Shown here piece by piece: positions 1 through 8,059 of a stretch of DNA of 37,201 bases. The notes under the pieces were generated by a model. It had not been told where the DNA came from. It ran no database searches and worked only from the letters and a program-made list of their open reading frames with translations. The position numbers and the translations under genes were made by a program. This DNA is from an uncultured Chitinophagales bacterium (GTDB lineage: Bacteria; Bacteroidota; Bacteroidia; Chitinophagales; JAHDHT01), in assembly GCA_938023075.1 (NCBI GenBank), contig CALHDG010000079.1, positions 1 to 37,201 on the forward strand, read 5' to 3'. The first letter of the stretch is position 1. Every line of letters begins with the position of its first letter.

Positions 1-66
1 CAATCGCATAAAAAACACAACGTTGGTTATTTTATTTATTGGTGTTAAAATAAAATTGATTGATGA

Positions 67-211
67 TAACTGTAATTTTTACAATTGCCTTACTCCGGCG
101 GAGTAAAACCTTGGTAGAAAAAAATTATAACAGGTAAGCTCCCGCGGAGCGATACCTCATCGGCAAAATGTATTGGTTTATTCATTATAATTAAACAGTG
201 TGCCGCTCCTC
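67..211. repeat. 145-bp palindrome-rich repeat, copy 1
   Basis: This is the first of two tandem copies with a period of 152 bp. The copies differ at one clearly visible base (ttataacagg here, ttaaaacagg in copy 2). Inside are two short GC-rich palindromes, ctccggcggag and gctcccgcggagc, in otherwise AT-rich DNA. Near the end, gccgctcctc can pair with the ggagcg arm. This nested-hairpin layout resembles the intergenic REP-like repeats common in Bacteroidota genomes. Nothing recognisable lies in positions 1-66. Confidence 0.9.
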
Positions 212-218
212 GGGAACT

Positions 219-363
219 TAACTGTAATTTTTACAATTGCCTTACTCCGGCGGAGTAAAACCTTGGTAGAAAAAAATTAAAACAGGTAAGCTCCCGCGGA
301 GCGATACCTCATCGGCAAAATGTATTGGTTTATTCATTATAATTAAACAGTGTGCCGCTCCTC
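219..363. repeat. 145-bp palindrome-rich repeat, copy 2
   Basis: This is the second tandem copy, separated from the first by 7 bp. Unlike copy 1 it runs on into gctaccag (369-375), which can pair with ccttggtag at 261-269, so the complete element is a nested palindrome. A related element occurs at 14613-14727. Positions 376-616 contain no gene that I can support. Confidence 0.9.
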
Positions 364-616
364 CGTAGCTACCAGTTTTGTTACATTGTTATTCCACCAA
401 GATATCGTTCCTTTAGAACTCAAAAGGTTGGTTTCAACCCAATGGAGACTACAATTTAAACTGTATTTATTGAAGCATACTTAACAATTGATGACTGTTC
501 ACAAAATATTTTTATGCGATTGCCTTCTATCCAGAAATTGTTGACCCGAAACGAAAACCAATACCAACCGAGAAAATGAATCTTGCAGCTTTTTGTCAGA
601 CTTTACAAAACAAATC

Positions 617-646
617 TTGCAATTTTTCGTCAATATAGTATCTTAG
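617..646 (+). promoter_or_regulatory. Probable promoter of the S41 protease
   Basis: TTG at 617-619 and TATCTTAG at 639-646 are separated by 19 nt. This fits the Bacteroidota -33/-7 consensus (TTG, 17-23 nt, TAnnTTTG) with one mismatch. It would start transcription roughly 10-15 nt before the ATG at 667, a short leader that is usual in this phylum. Confidence 0.5.
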
Positions 647-666
647 TTAAAAAATTATAGAATTAC

Positions 667-2322
667 ATGAAGAATTCATTTAAAAAATGGACTGTTATAG
701 CTTTGGTTGCACTAGTTTCGGCAGGCTTGTTCAGTTTTAAAAGCAACTACTTCGAAATTTCTAAAAATTTAGACATTTTCGCCTCTTTATATAAAGAATT
801 AAATACCTATTATGTTGATGATGTTGAACCGGCAGACATTATGCGCAAAGGTATTGATGCGATGTTAAAATCGTTAGATCCTTACACCAACTACATATCT
901 GAAGCAGAAATTGAAGGCTATAAAATGCAAACGACCGGCAAATATGGTGGTATTGGTGCAGCTATTAGAAAGAGAGGCGATTGGGTAGTAATATCCGAGC
1001 CTTACCAAGGCTTTCCGGCAGATAAAGCCGGTTTGAAGGCAGGAGACCGTATAAAAGAAATTGAAGGAAAAACGGCAAAAGGTAAAAATACCGATGAAGT
1101 AAGTAAAATTTTGCGTGGTCAACCCGGTACAGAAGTCAACTTTAAAATTGAACGCCCCGGCGAACCTAAAGATATACCCATAAAGTTAGTGCGGGAAAAA
1201 GTGAAAATACCAAGTGTGCCCTATGCTGGAATGTTAAATGAGGATGTTGCGTATATAAAATTAAATTCGTTTACGCAAAAATGTAGCAACGAGGTAATAA
1301 AAGCATACGATCAATTGAAAAAAGAAAACGACGTAAAAGGTTTGGTGTTTGATTTACGAGGTAATCCTGGTGGGTTGTTGGAAGAAGCCCGGCACGTATC
1401 AAATATTTTTGTAGACAAAGATTTAGAAATTGTTTCTACCAAAGGTAAAATTGCCGAATGGGATAAAACCTTAAAAGCCAAAAGAGAAGCGACAGATGCA
1501 GAAATTCCCTTGGTTATTTTAACGAATAAAAGTTCTGCTTCTGCTTCAGAAATTGTTTCGGGGGTAACACAAGATTATGACCGCGGTGTAATTATTGGGC
1601 AACGTACTTTTGGTAAAGGCTTAGTACAGTCCACCAAAAATTTAGGCTATAACTCAAAATTAAAGTTAACTACAGCCAAATATTATATACCCAGCGGTAG
1701 GTGCATACAAGCCATTAATTATGCCGAAAAAGGTAAAGATGGAGAAGTGGCTAAAATGCCCGATTCGTTACGAACAGCATTTAAAACCAAAAATGGTAGA
1801 ACGGTTTATGACGGCGGCGGCATTGAACCAGATATTAAAATTGAGCGAAAAAAATATGCCAATATTACCAACAGCTTACTACGCAATCATCATATTTTTG
1901 ACTTTGCAACCGATTATGTTTTAGCCCATGATTCAATTAGTTCGGCTAAAGACTTTGAGCTTTCCGATAAAGACTTTGAGGATTTTGTAACTTTTATCAG
2001 TGATAAAAAATATGACTATAAAACTAAAAGCGAAAAGTTGTTGAAGAATTTAAAGAAAAGTACCGAAGACGAAAATTATTACGAAGCGGTAAAAGTTGAT
2101 TTAGCTGATTTAGAGAAGAAAATACAACACGATAAAGAAAATGATATTCAAAAACACAAAGAGGAAATCAAAAACCTGATGGAGTTAGAGATTATTAGTC
2201 GATACTATTACAGCAAAGGTAAAATACAAGCCTCGTTAGATAGAGATGAAGAAGTGTTAAAAGCTATTGAAGTGTTAGGTGATGCCAAGCAATATGAAGA
2301 TATTTTGACAATGGAAAAATAA
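667..2322 (+). CDS. S41 family C-terminal processing peptidase (CtpA/Prc-like)
   Basis: This is a serine protease expected to act in the periplasm on C-terminal regions of exported proteins. Residues 8-24 form an N-terminal signal or membrane anchor. A PDZ domain spans roughly residues 75-165 and includes the GGIGA and AGLKAGDRI motifs. The peptidase S41 core follows. The catalytic Ser-Lys pair is visible: Ser292 in SSASASEI and Lys317 in FGKGLVQ, spaced 25 residues as in E. coli Prc. The last ~150 residues are charged and helical, as in Bacteroidota homologues of about 550 residues. The ATG at 667 is followed directly by the signal sequence and preceded by a fitting promoter. A rho-independent terminator follows, so the gene appears monocistronic. 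The family assignment is strong; the substrate is unknown. Confidence 0.95.
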   Translation: MKNSFKKWTVIALVALVSAGLFSFKSNYFEISKNLDIFASLYKELNTYYVDDVEPADIMRKGIDAMLKSLDPYTNYISEAEIEGYKMQTTGKYGGIGAAIRKRGDWVVISEPYQGFPADKAGLKAGDRIKEIEGKTAKGKNTDEVSKILRGQPGTEVNFKIERPGEPKDIPIKLVREKVKIPSVPYAGMLNEDVAYIKLNSFTQKCSNEVIKAYDQLKKENDVKGLVFDLRGNPGGLLEEARHVSNIFVDKDLEIVSTKGKIAEWDKTLKAKREATDAEIPLVILTNKSSASASEIVSGVTQDYDRGVIIGQRTFGKGLVQSTKNLGYNSKLKLTTAKYYIPSGRCIQAINYAEKGKDGEVAKMPDSLRTAFKTKNGRTVYDGGGIEPDIKIERKKYANITNSLLRNHHIFDFATDYVLAHDSISSAKDFELSDKDFEDFVTFISDKKYDYKTKSEKLLKNLKKSTEDENYYEAVKVDLADLEKKIQHDKENDIQKHKEEIKNLMELEIISRYYYSKGKIQASLDRDEEVLKAIEVLGDAKQYEDILTMEK

Positions 2323-2360
2323 ATAGTAGTACAATACATATAGCGAAAGAAATTTGAAAA

Positions 2361-2392
2361 GTCGGCAGCAAAATTTATTGCCGGCTTTTTTT
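2361..2392 (+). terminator. Rho-independent terminator of the S41 protease
   Basis: A 7-bp stem, gtcggca (2361-2367) with tgccggc (2379-2385) and one G-U pair, is followed by a run of seven T. It lies 38 nt after the stop codon. Confidence 0.85.
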
Positions 2393-2459
2393 ATGTATTT
2401 ATAAAGTTCCCGAAAATTTAAATATATGGATTTTGAAATCTGGATTTTTCTTCACCAAA

Positions 2460-3137
2460 CTACCAACGGCTCATCCAAAGTATTTTTCTAAGCATCCGAA
2501 TGCCGGTTAATAAATTTTGCCCTTTACTTAAGGTATCCTTTGTATAAATTACATTAATAGGTACTTCTTCAAAACGAGCTTTATTAACCTTTATATTACG
2601 AATCATTTCTACGCTAAATTCAAAACCATTAAAGTTAAGTTTTGATTTTTCAGCAAATTCTACTGTAAATGCTTTCATACCTGACTGACTATCGCTTACC
2701 AGTATACCCGTTACCAAATAAGTAATTATGTTAGCAATTTTGTTGTATAAAATACGGGTGGAAGGGATATGATTACTTTTGTTTAAAAAGCGGCTGCCAA
2801 TTACAATATCGGCTTGTTTTTGTTGAAGGCTTTTAACCAATAAATCAATATCGGAAGGCATATGTTGGTGATCGGCATCAATGGTAACAATTATTTCTGC
2901 TTGTTGTGTAATCGCGTATTCAATGCCGGTTTGAGTGGCAGCACCTGCTCCTAAATTAATCAGATGATCTAACACCGTTACACCAAAACTTTTTGCTACT
3001 AAAGCGGTTTTGTCCGTACTACCATCATTTACCACTACAATATTGGTATAACCATTATCTAAAATCTGATGCAATACTCCACCAATTCTACCGGCTTCAT
3101 CTTTCGCAGGAATTACTATGTAAACAACATCTTTCAA
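2460..3137 (-). CDS. GT2 family glycosyltransferase, polyprenyl-phosphate hexose synthase type (DPM1-like)
   Basis: This is a 225-residue GT-A fold enzyme that probably transfers a sugar from a nucleotide donor to a polyprenyl phosphate on the cytoplasmic face. The start YIVIPAKDE, the NDGSTD motif, TIDADHQH with the metal-binding D87-A88-D89, and SGMKAF match the DPM1/dolichol-phosphate-mannose synthase-like branch of GT2. There are no C-terminal membrane helices, as in short DPM1-type enzymes. The start codon is TTG: the frame is closed by a stop 18 nt upstream with no ATG between, and the conserved VIPAKDE motif begins at once. The gene is last in a minus-strand operon, 20 nt behind a large membrane protein. 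A DUF2304 protein, a usual partner of this GT2 type, lies across the divergent promoter region. The sugar is not known. Confidence 0.88.
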   Translation of the reverse strand: MKDVVYIVIPAKDEAGRIGGVLHQILDNGYTNIVVVNDGSTDKTALVAKSFGVTVLDHLINLGAGAATQTGIEYAITQQAEIIVTIDADHQHMPSDIDLLVKSLQQKQADIVIGSRFLNKSNHIPSTRILYNKIANIITYLVTGILVSDSQSGMKAFTVEFAEKSKLNFNGFEFSVEMIRNIKVNKARFEEVPINVIYTKDTLSKGQNLLTGIRMLRKILWMSRW

Positions 3138-3157
3138 TTTAATAATACAAGATTAAT

Positions 3158-4606
3158 CTACTTTATTTTAAATATAGCATAAGAGCCTTCACTTTTTATG
3201 TCACCAAACATCCCATAGCTTAATTTTTCATCTACCATTATCAAACGGTCGGTTGCAATTAATTCCATGCCAGGGTTTTGATAAATAAAATTCATAAAGT
3301 TAATATATTTTTGAGTAACTGACTTTTCAGGTGTTTTATCAATTTTATGTAACTTTAAGTTAATAAGAATATAACGAAAGCCAAAGGCTTTTAACACTTG
3401 TACCACCTCAACTTTATCGCTGTTATAGCGGTCTAATACTGCTTGGAATAAAGCTAATAAATTGTCGTTAAAGATACGTTGATTATTTTTCTTAACAAAA
3501 TAAGGAAACATTGTACCTATACTATATACATAACTATCATTTCCATTTCTATTAATGCCTTTTAAAGCGGTATTTAATCCAGGAAAATAATTTTGTATCA
3601 AATCTTCTTCGCTAAACTTTTTTCCTTTTTTATCAGTTTCACCCAGTTGATATTTTACTATTGGCGCATCAAAAAAATGGACTCCTGCAGATTGATCTAA
3701 ATTATAGATATTAGAGATGCGTAATACTAAAGTTAAACATAACCATATTAAAACTATACCTACAAAAGCATATTTTATGTATTTGGCAGGTCCTTCAAAT
3801 TTTTTAGAAAAGAAAGCTGCCATAAAAACAAACGAAACTGCCATTACTAGATAGCCATACCATATAATGCCGGCGGCAAACATCATCCACAAAAAGGCGA
3901 ACAATAAAACGGCATAAGCCATTATTTGTTTTAACGAACTTCGCTCTTTTAAAAATAAATATAAAATGCCGAACAATAGAGGAAACAAAACAAAAACCAA
4001 AAATGGATAGGTAACATAATCTTTTTTACCAGAAAAGGTAAGTAAAATATTTTCTATAGGTGTATATAGTTGATAGGTAATATTGTAAACATGAATCATA
4101 AAATAGTCTACAAAATCCATCGAACTTTTTGATGCATCAATATTTGAAAGGTCTTTAGATAGTGTTTGTTCATTTATGGCAATTCTAACTAGCTTATCTT
4201 TCATTAAAATCCCGTTGGCTGTGCTTATTACAAATAAGAAAAGCGTAAGAAACATAACACCAAATCCTATTAAAGGTTTTTTTCTAAAACCAATAAGCAG
4301 CATTAAGGGAATAAACATTAGCATTAAGAAGCCTATTTCAACATAATAGGCATCCACATTGGCATTCATAGTAACATCATAAGGTATGCTTAAATATCGG
4401 GTGGGTAGTGTTTCGTAACCTAAGTAGCGTTGTATTTCTTCAAAAATTAATTCTTTTTGTATTGCTGCTTGTCCTTTTATTTTGCCTTGCTGCTTTTCAA
4501 CTTGCGCTGTATTTTTTTTAGGCTGTGCATAGGCTGTTTGAAATACAGTAACCGCCAACAAAACCGATACACTAACTAATACTATTTTAACAAATCGTTC
4601 TGTCAC
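3158..4606 (-). CDS. Polytopic membrane protein; possible C-terminal half of a GT-C glycosyltransferase
   Basis: I do not recognise a named family. The 482-residue product starts with a hydrophobic stretch ending in AYAQ that looks like a signal peptide. A soluble stretch with IQRYLGYE follows, then about eight membrane helices and a soluble C-terminal domain of about 190 residues. The start is GTG. The gene lies in the same reading frame as the upstream membrane protein (4610-6352), separated only by TAA-TTT, so the two could be one protein of about 1,060 residues broken by a stop codon. Helices followed by a soluble C-terminal domain are common in GT-C enzymes that use polyprenyl-phosphate sugars. 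That fits the GT2 gene downstream, but the function is inferred from context. An independent two-gene arrangement remains possible because of the signal-like N-terminus. Confidence 0.75.
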   Translation of the reverse strand: MTERFVKIVLVSVSVLLAVTVFQTAYAQPKKNTAQVEKQQGKIKGQAAIQKELIFEEIQRYLGYETLPTRYLSIPYDVTMNANVDAYYVEIGFLMLMFIPLMLLIGFRKKPLIGFGVMFLTLFLFVISTANGILMKDKLVRIAINEQTLSKDLSNIDASKSSMDFVDYFMIHVYNITYQLYTPIENILLTFSGKKDYVTYPFLVFVLFPLLFGILYLFLKERSSLKQIMAYAVLLFAFLWMMFAAGIIWYGYLVMAVSFVFMAAFFSKKFEGPAKYIKYAFVGIVLIWLCLTLVLRISNIYNLDQSAGVHFFDAPIVKYQLGETDKKGKKFSEEDLIQNYFPGLNTALKGINRNGNDSYVYSIGTMFPYFVKKNNQRIFNDNLLALFQAVLDRYNSDKVEVVQVLKAFGFRYILINLKLHKIDKTPEKSVTQKYINFMNFIYQNPGMELIATDRLIMVDEKLSYGMFGDIKSEGSYAIFKIK

Positions 4607-4609
4607 AAA

Positions 4610-6352
4610 TTATTTTTTAACTTTTCGCCAATTTTTATCCAACATTTCAACTGATACCGGTGGACCTATGTGTTTACCATTGAGCAATACACTTACATCA
4701 GTTGAATTGGTTTCGTAATAGTTTTTAGCTACCCAGGGCATAAAACTTAAAACAACAATAGAACCATAAATTAATGAATTGAAAAATTTTTTAGTAAATA
4801 GTTGGCGATTATTGAAAAACTCGATGCCAAGTAATACCAACCCAACTACAAGGCATAGCCATTGAACAATGCTTGCACTTAAATGGTAAATTCGCAATCC
4901 TCCGGTATTATCAACTTTGGCTAATAATAGAACAAATACTGATAGAAAGAAAATAGCGAAATAGCCAAGTGTGCGTTGTTGAAGTATCCAAATGCCCGAT
5001 AATATTGCCAACATTACAAATACCGAAGTGAGCTTAATACCCAAAGCAAAGCCGGTTAATAAGCCTAAGATAATCATGTATTTATAATGCGAATTTTGTA
5101 GTAGCATAATTGGCTTCAACTGATGTATTTTGTTTAAAAAACCGAATGAATAAGGTGTTGGGGTAATTTTTTTAGGTTTAAGCATTTTTTCTTCGTTAGT
5201 GTCTTTAAGCAGCGTTGTTTCTTCAGTGTCTGATGATGTTTTCTGTTTTTTATACCATATAATAAATATAATAAGAATGCTTAATTGAATAAACAATAAA
5301 CCGAGATCGACTTTTAACTCTTTACTCGATTGATGGACAATGGTTGGGGTTAAATAAAAAGCAGCTAAACCTAACCAAACATAGTTAACATTAATTTTAA
5401 GCCAATGTGTACCCAAATAATACATTGCTGCTATGCTGAGTAAGCCGCCAATTAAAGAGAGACATAAAGTAACCTCAGTCATATTAAACAAGATAAAGCC
5501 TAATGACATAAATAAAGACCAATTGTGTGGTTGGTAACCACTAACTAGCGAACCATGATCGTTTAATAAGCGTGGTAAATTTACGTAGGTGGTTAATGCG
5601 TCAAAACCGGTTGGTATTGGTCGTAAAATCTGATTGAAATTTATGGCTGTAATAATCAACATAAAAGCAATAGCCATACCGCCCATCCAATTTAAATTAT
5701 CTGGCATTTTTATGGGTCTAATTAAACTAGCCAATATTTCTATTCCTTTTTTCCAATTAAGTAATATTATTAGCAGAAATACTGGAAATAAAATATACGA
5801 TTGTAAGAGCGAAAAAACACCCAGATAAAAAATAAGGCTTGTTATTAACATAATACCAATGCTGATATCAACAATTGCTTCAATGGGTTTGTCGTTTTTC
5901 AATTCTAACAATTGACAAACTAAGTTACCTAACAAACGTGCCGTAAATACAACAAAAAAGGTTGCCAAAAAAACAGTAAAAAAACCACCTAAAAAATGAA
6001 ATATGTTGCCAATACCAATACCATCAATTATTTTTATTTTATTAATTTTTAAGTTGAGTATATTTACTTGTTTAATATACGCAAATAAACTAATTAACAT
6101 TAATAAGATAATGGTGCTTAAAACACTAAGCCAATTTACATATTTCTTTAGCCTTTGTACAACCTTGATATTGCTGTGTAGAAAAAAAGTAGTAGCACCA
6201 ATAAATAATCCATAAAAAATTAATAAGCCAATATATTTAAACTTTTCAATGGCATGAAAGTATAAAGGATGCTTTTGCCAATAATCAAAAAAAACAATTA
6301 TGATCCAAAATGCAGCAAATAGGATTAGTGTAATATTGTATATCCTTTTCAA
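4610..6352 (-). CDS. GT-C-like polytopic membrane glycosyltransferase (possibly interrupted by an in-frame stop)
   Basis: This 580-residue integral membrane protein has about 12 hydrophobic segments. The periplasmic-loop motif TGFDALTTYVNLPRLL (Asp251) resembles the acidic catalytic loop of GT-C enzymes such as the ArnT/GT39 group. HQSSKELKVD further on is another polar stretch between helices. Residues ~370-410 form a charged cytoplasmic loop. The protein stops at VKK after PWVAKNYYE, a place where GT-C enzymes normally continue, and the same frame resumes after TAA-TTT in the 3158-4606 gene. The start is TTG: an in-frame stop lies immediately upstream and the next ATG is about 80 codons inside. 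Likely role: transfer of a polyprenyl-linked sugar to a lipid, glycan or protein outside the inner membrane, using the product of the neighbouring GT2. Confidence 0.8.
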   Translation of the reverse strand: MKRIYNITLILFAAFWIIIVFFDYWQKHPLYFHAIEKFKYIGLLIFYGLFIGATTFFLHSNIKVVQRLKKYVNWLSVLSTIILLMLISLFAYIKQVNILNLKINKIKIIDGIGIGNIFHFLGGFFTVFLATFFVVFTARLLGNLVCQLLELKNDKPIEAIVDISIGIMLITSLIFYLGVFSLLQSYILFPVFLLIILLNWKKGIEILASLIRPIKMPDNLNWMGGMAIAFMLIITAINFNQILRPIPTGFDALTTYVNLPRLLNDHGSLVSGYQPHNWSLFMSLGFILFNMTEVTLCLSLIGGLLSIAAMYYLGTHWLKINVNYVWLGLAAFYLTPTIVHQSSKELKVDLGLLFIQLSILIIFIIWYKKQKTSSDTEETTLLKDTNEEKMLKPKKITPTPYSFGFLNKIHQLKPIMLLQNSHYKYMIILGLLTGFALGIKLTSVFVMLAILSGIWILQQRTLGYFAIFFLSVFVLLLAKVDNTGGLRIYHLSASIVQWLCLVVGLVLLGIEFFNNRQLFTKKFFNSLIYGSIVVLSFMPWVAKNYYETNSTDVSVLLNGKHIGPPVSVEMLDKNWRKVKK

Positions 6353-6357
6353 TTATG

Positions 6358-6456
6358 TTATTTTTCGTTTTTATCGCTTCGTTTTAATTGCGTACCTTTA
6401 GACCAAAATTTTTTATTAAGATACAAAAAACCCAAAAGTAGAATAAAAAAAGGCAT
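6358..6456 (-). CDS. Hypothetical 32-residue single-pass membrane protein
   Basis: This short ORF starts with ATG, carries a hydrophobic segment (PFFILLLGFLYL) and ends in a strongly charged tail (KRSDKNEK). It ends 5 nt before the TTG start of the large membrane glycosyltransferase, so it would be the first gene of that operon. The frame is open for another 16 codons upstream without an ATG. It matches no family that I know. The membrane-segment-plus-charged-tail pattern and tight spacing support a real gene, but an ORF this short can arise by chance. Confidence 0.4.
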   Translation of the reverse strand: MPFFILLLGFLYLNKKFWSKGTQLKRSDKNEK

Positions 6457-6558
6457 TTTCAAATTAAAGCGTATTGCAATATATTGAAATGCATCTTTAC
6501 ATAAATTTTAATTATACATTTATATAAATTTAAGGGATAGCATATTCACATTATTAAT

Positions 6559-6945
6559 ATGGAATTAGAAATTTACCAATGGCTAGTACCGCTTATCAGT
6601 ATATTTTTTTTGGTAAGAACTTCTTTGCAATATTCAAGAAAAAGAAGAACGGTAACCAGCACCGTTATTTGGTTAATTTTTTGGATTATTGTTATGATTT
6701 TGGCAATTATACCCAATGAAATTGCTAAGAGCATGGCAACCTTGCTAGGCTTTAAAAGCCTGCCGAATGCTATTATTTTTGTTGCTTTGGGTTTAATATT
6801 TCTTTTTATTTTTTATCTGTCCTCTTCCATAGAAAGATTAGAAATGCGAATAACCGAATTAATTAGAAGGCAAGCCATAGAAAGTAAGGCACTAGCAGAT
6901 AAACAAGCTGAACTCAACGAATTGAAAGAGCAACTTAAAATTTAA
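6559..6945 (+). CDS. DUF2304 domain-containing membrane protein
   Basis: This 128-residue protein has three hydrophobic helices (about residues 6-20, 36-54 and 69-88) and a charged, probably coiled-coil C-terminus (residues 90-128) rich in Glu, Lys and Arg. The size and pattern match DUF2304, a small membrane family repeatedly found beside GT2 polyprenyl-phosphate glycosyltransferases. Here the GT2 lies in the divergent operon. The likely role is a membrane partner or scaffold for the glycosyltransferases; no enzymatic activity is known. The gene is first in a three-gene plus-strand operon, with GT4 genes following at 4 nt and then with an overlap. The intergenic region 6457-6558 must hold the divergent promoters, but no clear consensus box stands out. 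Confidence 0.8.
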   Translation: MELEIYQWLVPLISIFFLVRTSLQYSRKRRTVTSTVIWLIFWIIVMILAIIPNEIAKSMATLLGFKSLPNAIIFVALGLIFLFIFYLSSSIERLEMRITELIRRQAIESKALADKQAELNELKEQLKI

Positions 6946-6949
6946 ATTG

Positions 6950-8059
6950 ATGCGAATATTATTCGTATTGGAAAATTACTACCCCAATGTTGGTGGAGTA
7001 GAAACCCTTTTTAAAGGCTTAATAGAAAAGTTAGCTAAAGAGGGTCATCAAATACAATTAGTTACTACGCAACTTACCAAGTCGTCTCCTAAAATTGAGC
7101 AACTACCTAACATTACTATTTATCGATATCCTTTCCTAAATCGATACTTTTTTACTTTGCTTGCCTTTATACCGGTTTTAAAACATAGCCAACAAGTTGA
7201 TTTAATACACACTACCTCTTACAATGCTGCTATACCGGCTGCCATTGCCGCTTTGTTAAGAGGCAAAAAAAGTATCATCACTTTTCATGAAGTTTGGGGT
7301 AAATTGTGGTTTAAATTACCCTTAATGAATCCTGTAAGCAAATGGATGCATTATTTATTTGAAAAGGCAATTACGAAAATACCCTTCACAAAATTTATTG
7401 CCGTTTCAAAATTTACCGAGCGTAATTTAATGAAAAGCAACGTGGCTGCTAAACGGATAGAAGTCATTTATAATGGATTACCTTATCAAAAATTCAATAA
7501 ATATCAATCCGTAAAAAAAGTAAAACACAAGCATTTTGTGATGGCATTTTATGGAAGATTGGGCATTTCAAAAGGCTTGGATATTTTATTACAGGCAGCT
7601 CCAATTTTAAAACAACAATTGCCCAACAGCTATTTAAAAATGATTATCCCCAGACATCCCAAACCCATCTTTAAAAAAATAATGAACATTATTGAAAAAA
7701 ATGATTTGCGCGACTATATAGAGTTGTTTCATTATTTAAAAGAAGAAGATTTGTTTTACCAATTAAAAACCGCCCATTGCGTAGTTATACCTTCAAGAAG
7801 TGAAGGCTTTTGTTTTGCGGCTGCCGAATGTGTAGCACTTGGTGTGCCCATAGTTACTTCGGGCAAAGGAGCTTTAAAAGAAGTAGTATCGGGCAAGTTT
7901 ATTGAAATGGAAGCCTATAGTGTGCAACATTTGGTTGAAGCACTTATAAAAGCTAAAAATAATGAATGGCAAGAAAAACCGGTTAAACAATTTTTAATTG
8001 AAGATTCTCATCAACAGTATTTGAATTTGTATCAACAATTGATGGGTACTAAAAAATGA
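6950..8059 (+). CDS. GT4 family glycosyltransferase
   Basis: This GT-B fold retaining glycosyltransferase has about 369 residues. The N-terminal acceptor domain opens with RILFVLENYYPNVGGVE, the glycine-rich loop typical of GT4. The C-terminal donor domain carries YGRLGISKGLD and the E-x7-E signature in SRSEGFCFAAAE, which binds the nucleotide sugar. I place the start at ATG 6950, four nt after the upstream stop, rather than at an in-frame TTG one codon earlier. The stop overlaps the next gene's ATG (ATGA), showing translational coupling. Its place in the operon suggests that it adds a sugar to a cell-surface glycan or lipid-linked oligosaccharide; donor and acceptor are not predictable from sequence. 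Confidence 0.92.
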   Translation: MRILFVLENYYPNVGGVETLFKGLIEKLAKEGHQIQLVTTQLTKSSPKIEQLPNITIYRYPFLNRYFFTLLAFIPVLKHSQQVDLIHTTSYNAAIPAAIAALLRGKKSIITFHEVWGKLWFKLPLMNPVSKWMHYLFEKAITKIPFTKFIAVSKFTERNLMKSNVAAKRIEVIYNGLPYQKFNKYQSVKKVKHKHFVMAFYGRLGISKGLDILLQAAPILKQQLPNSYLKMIIPRHPKPIFKKIMNIIEKNDLRDYIELFHYLKEEDLFYQLKTAHCVVIPSRSEGFCFAAAECVALGVPIVTSGKGALKEVVSGKFIEMEAYSVQHLVEALIKAKNNEWQEKPVKQFLIEDSHQQYLNLYQQLMGTKK

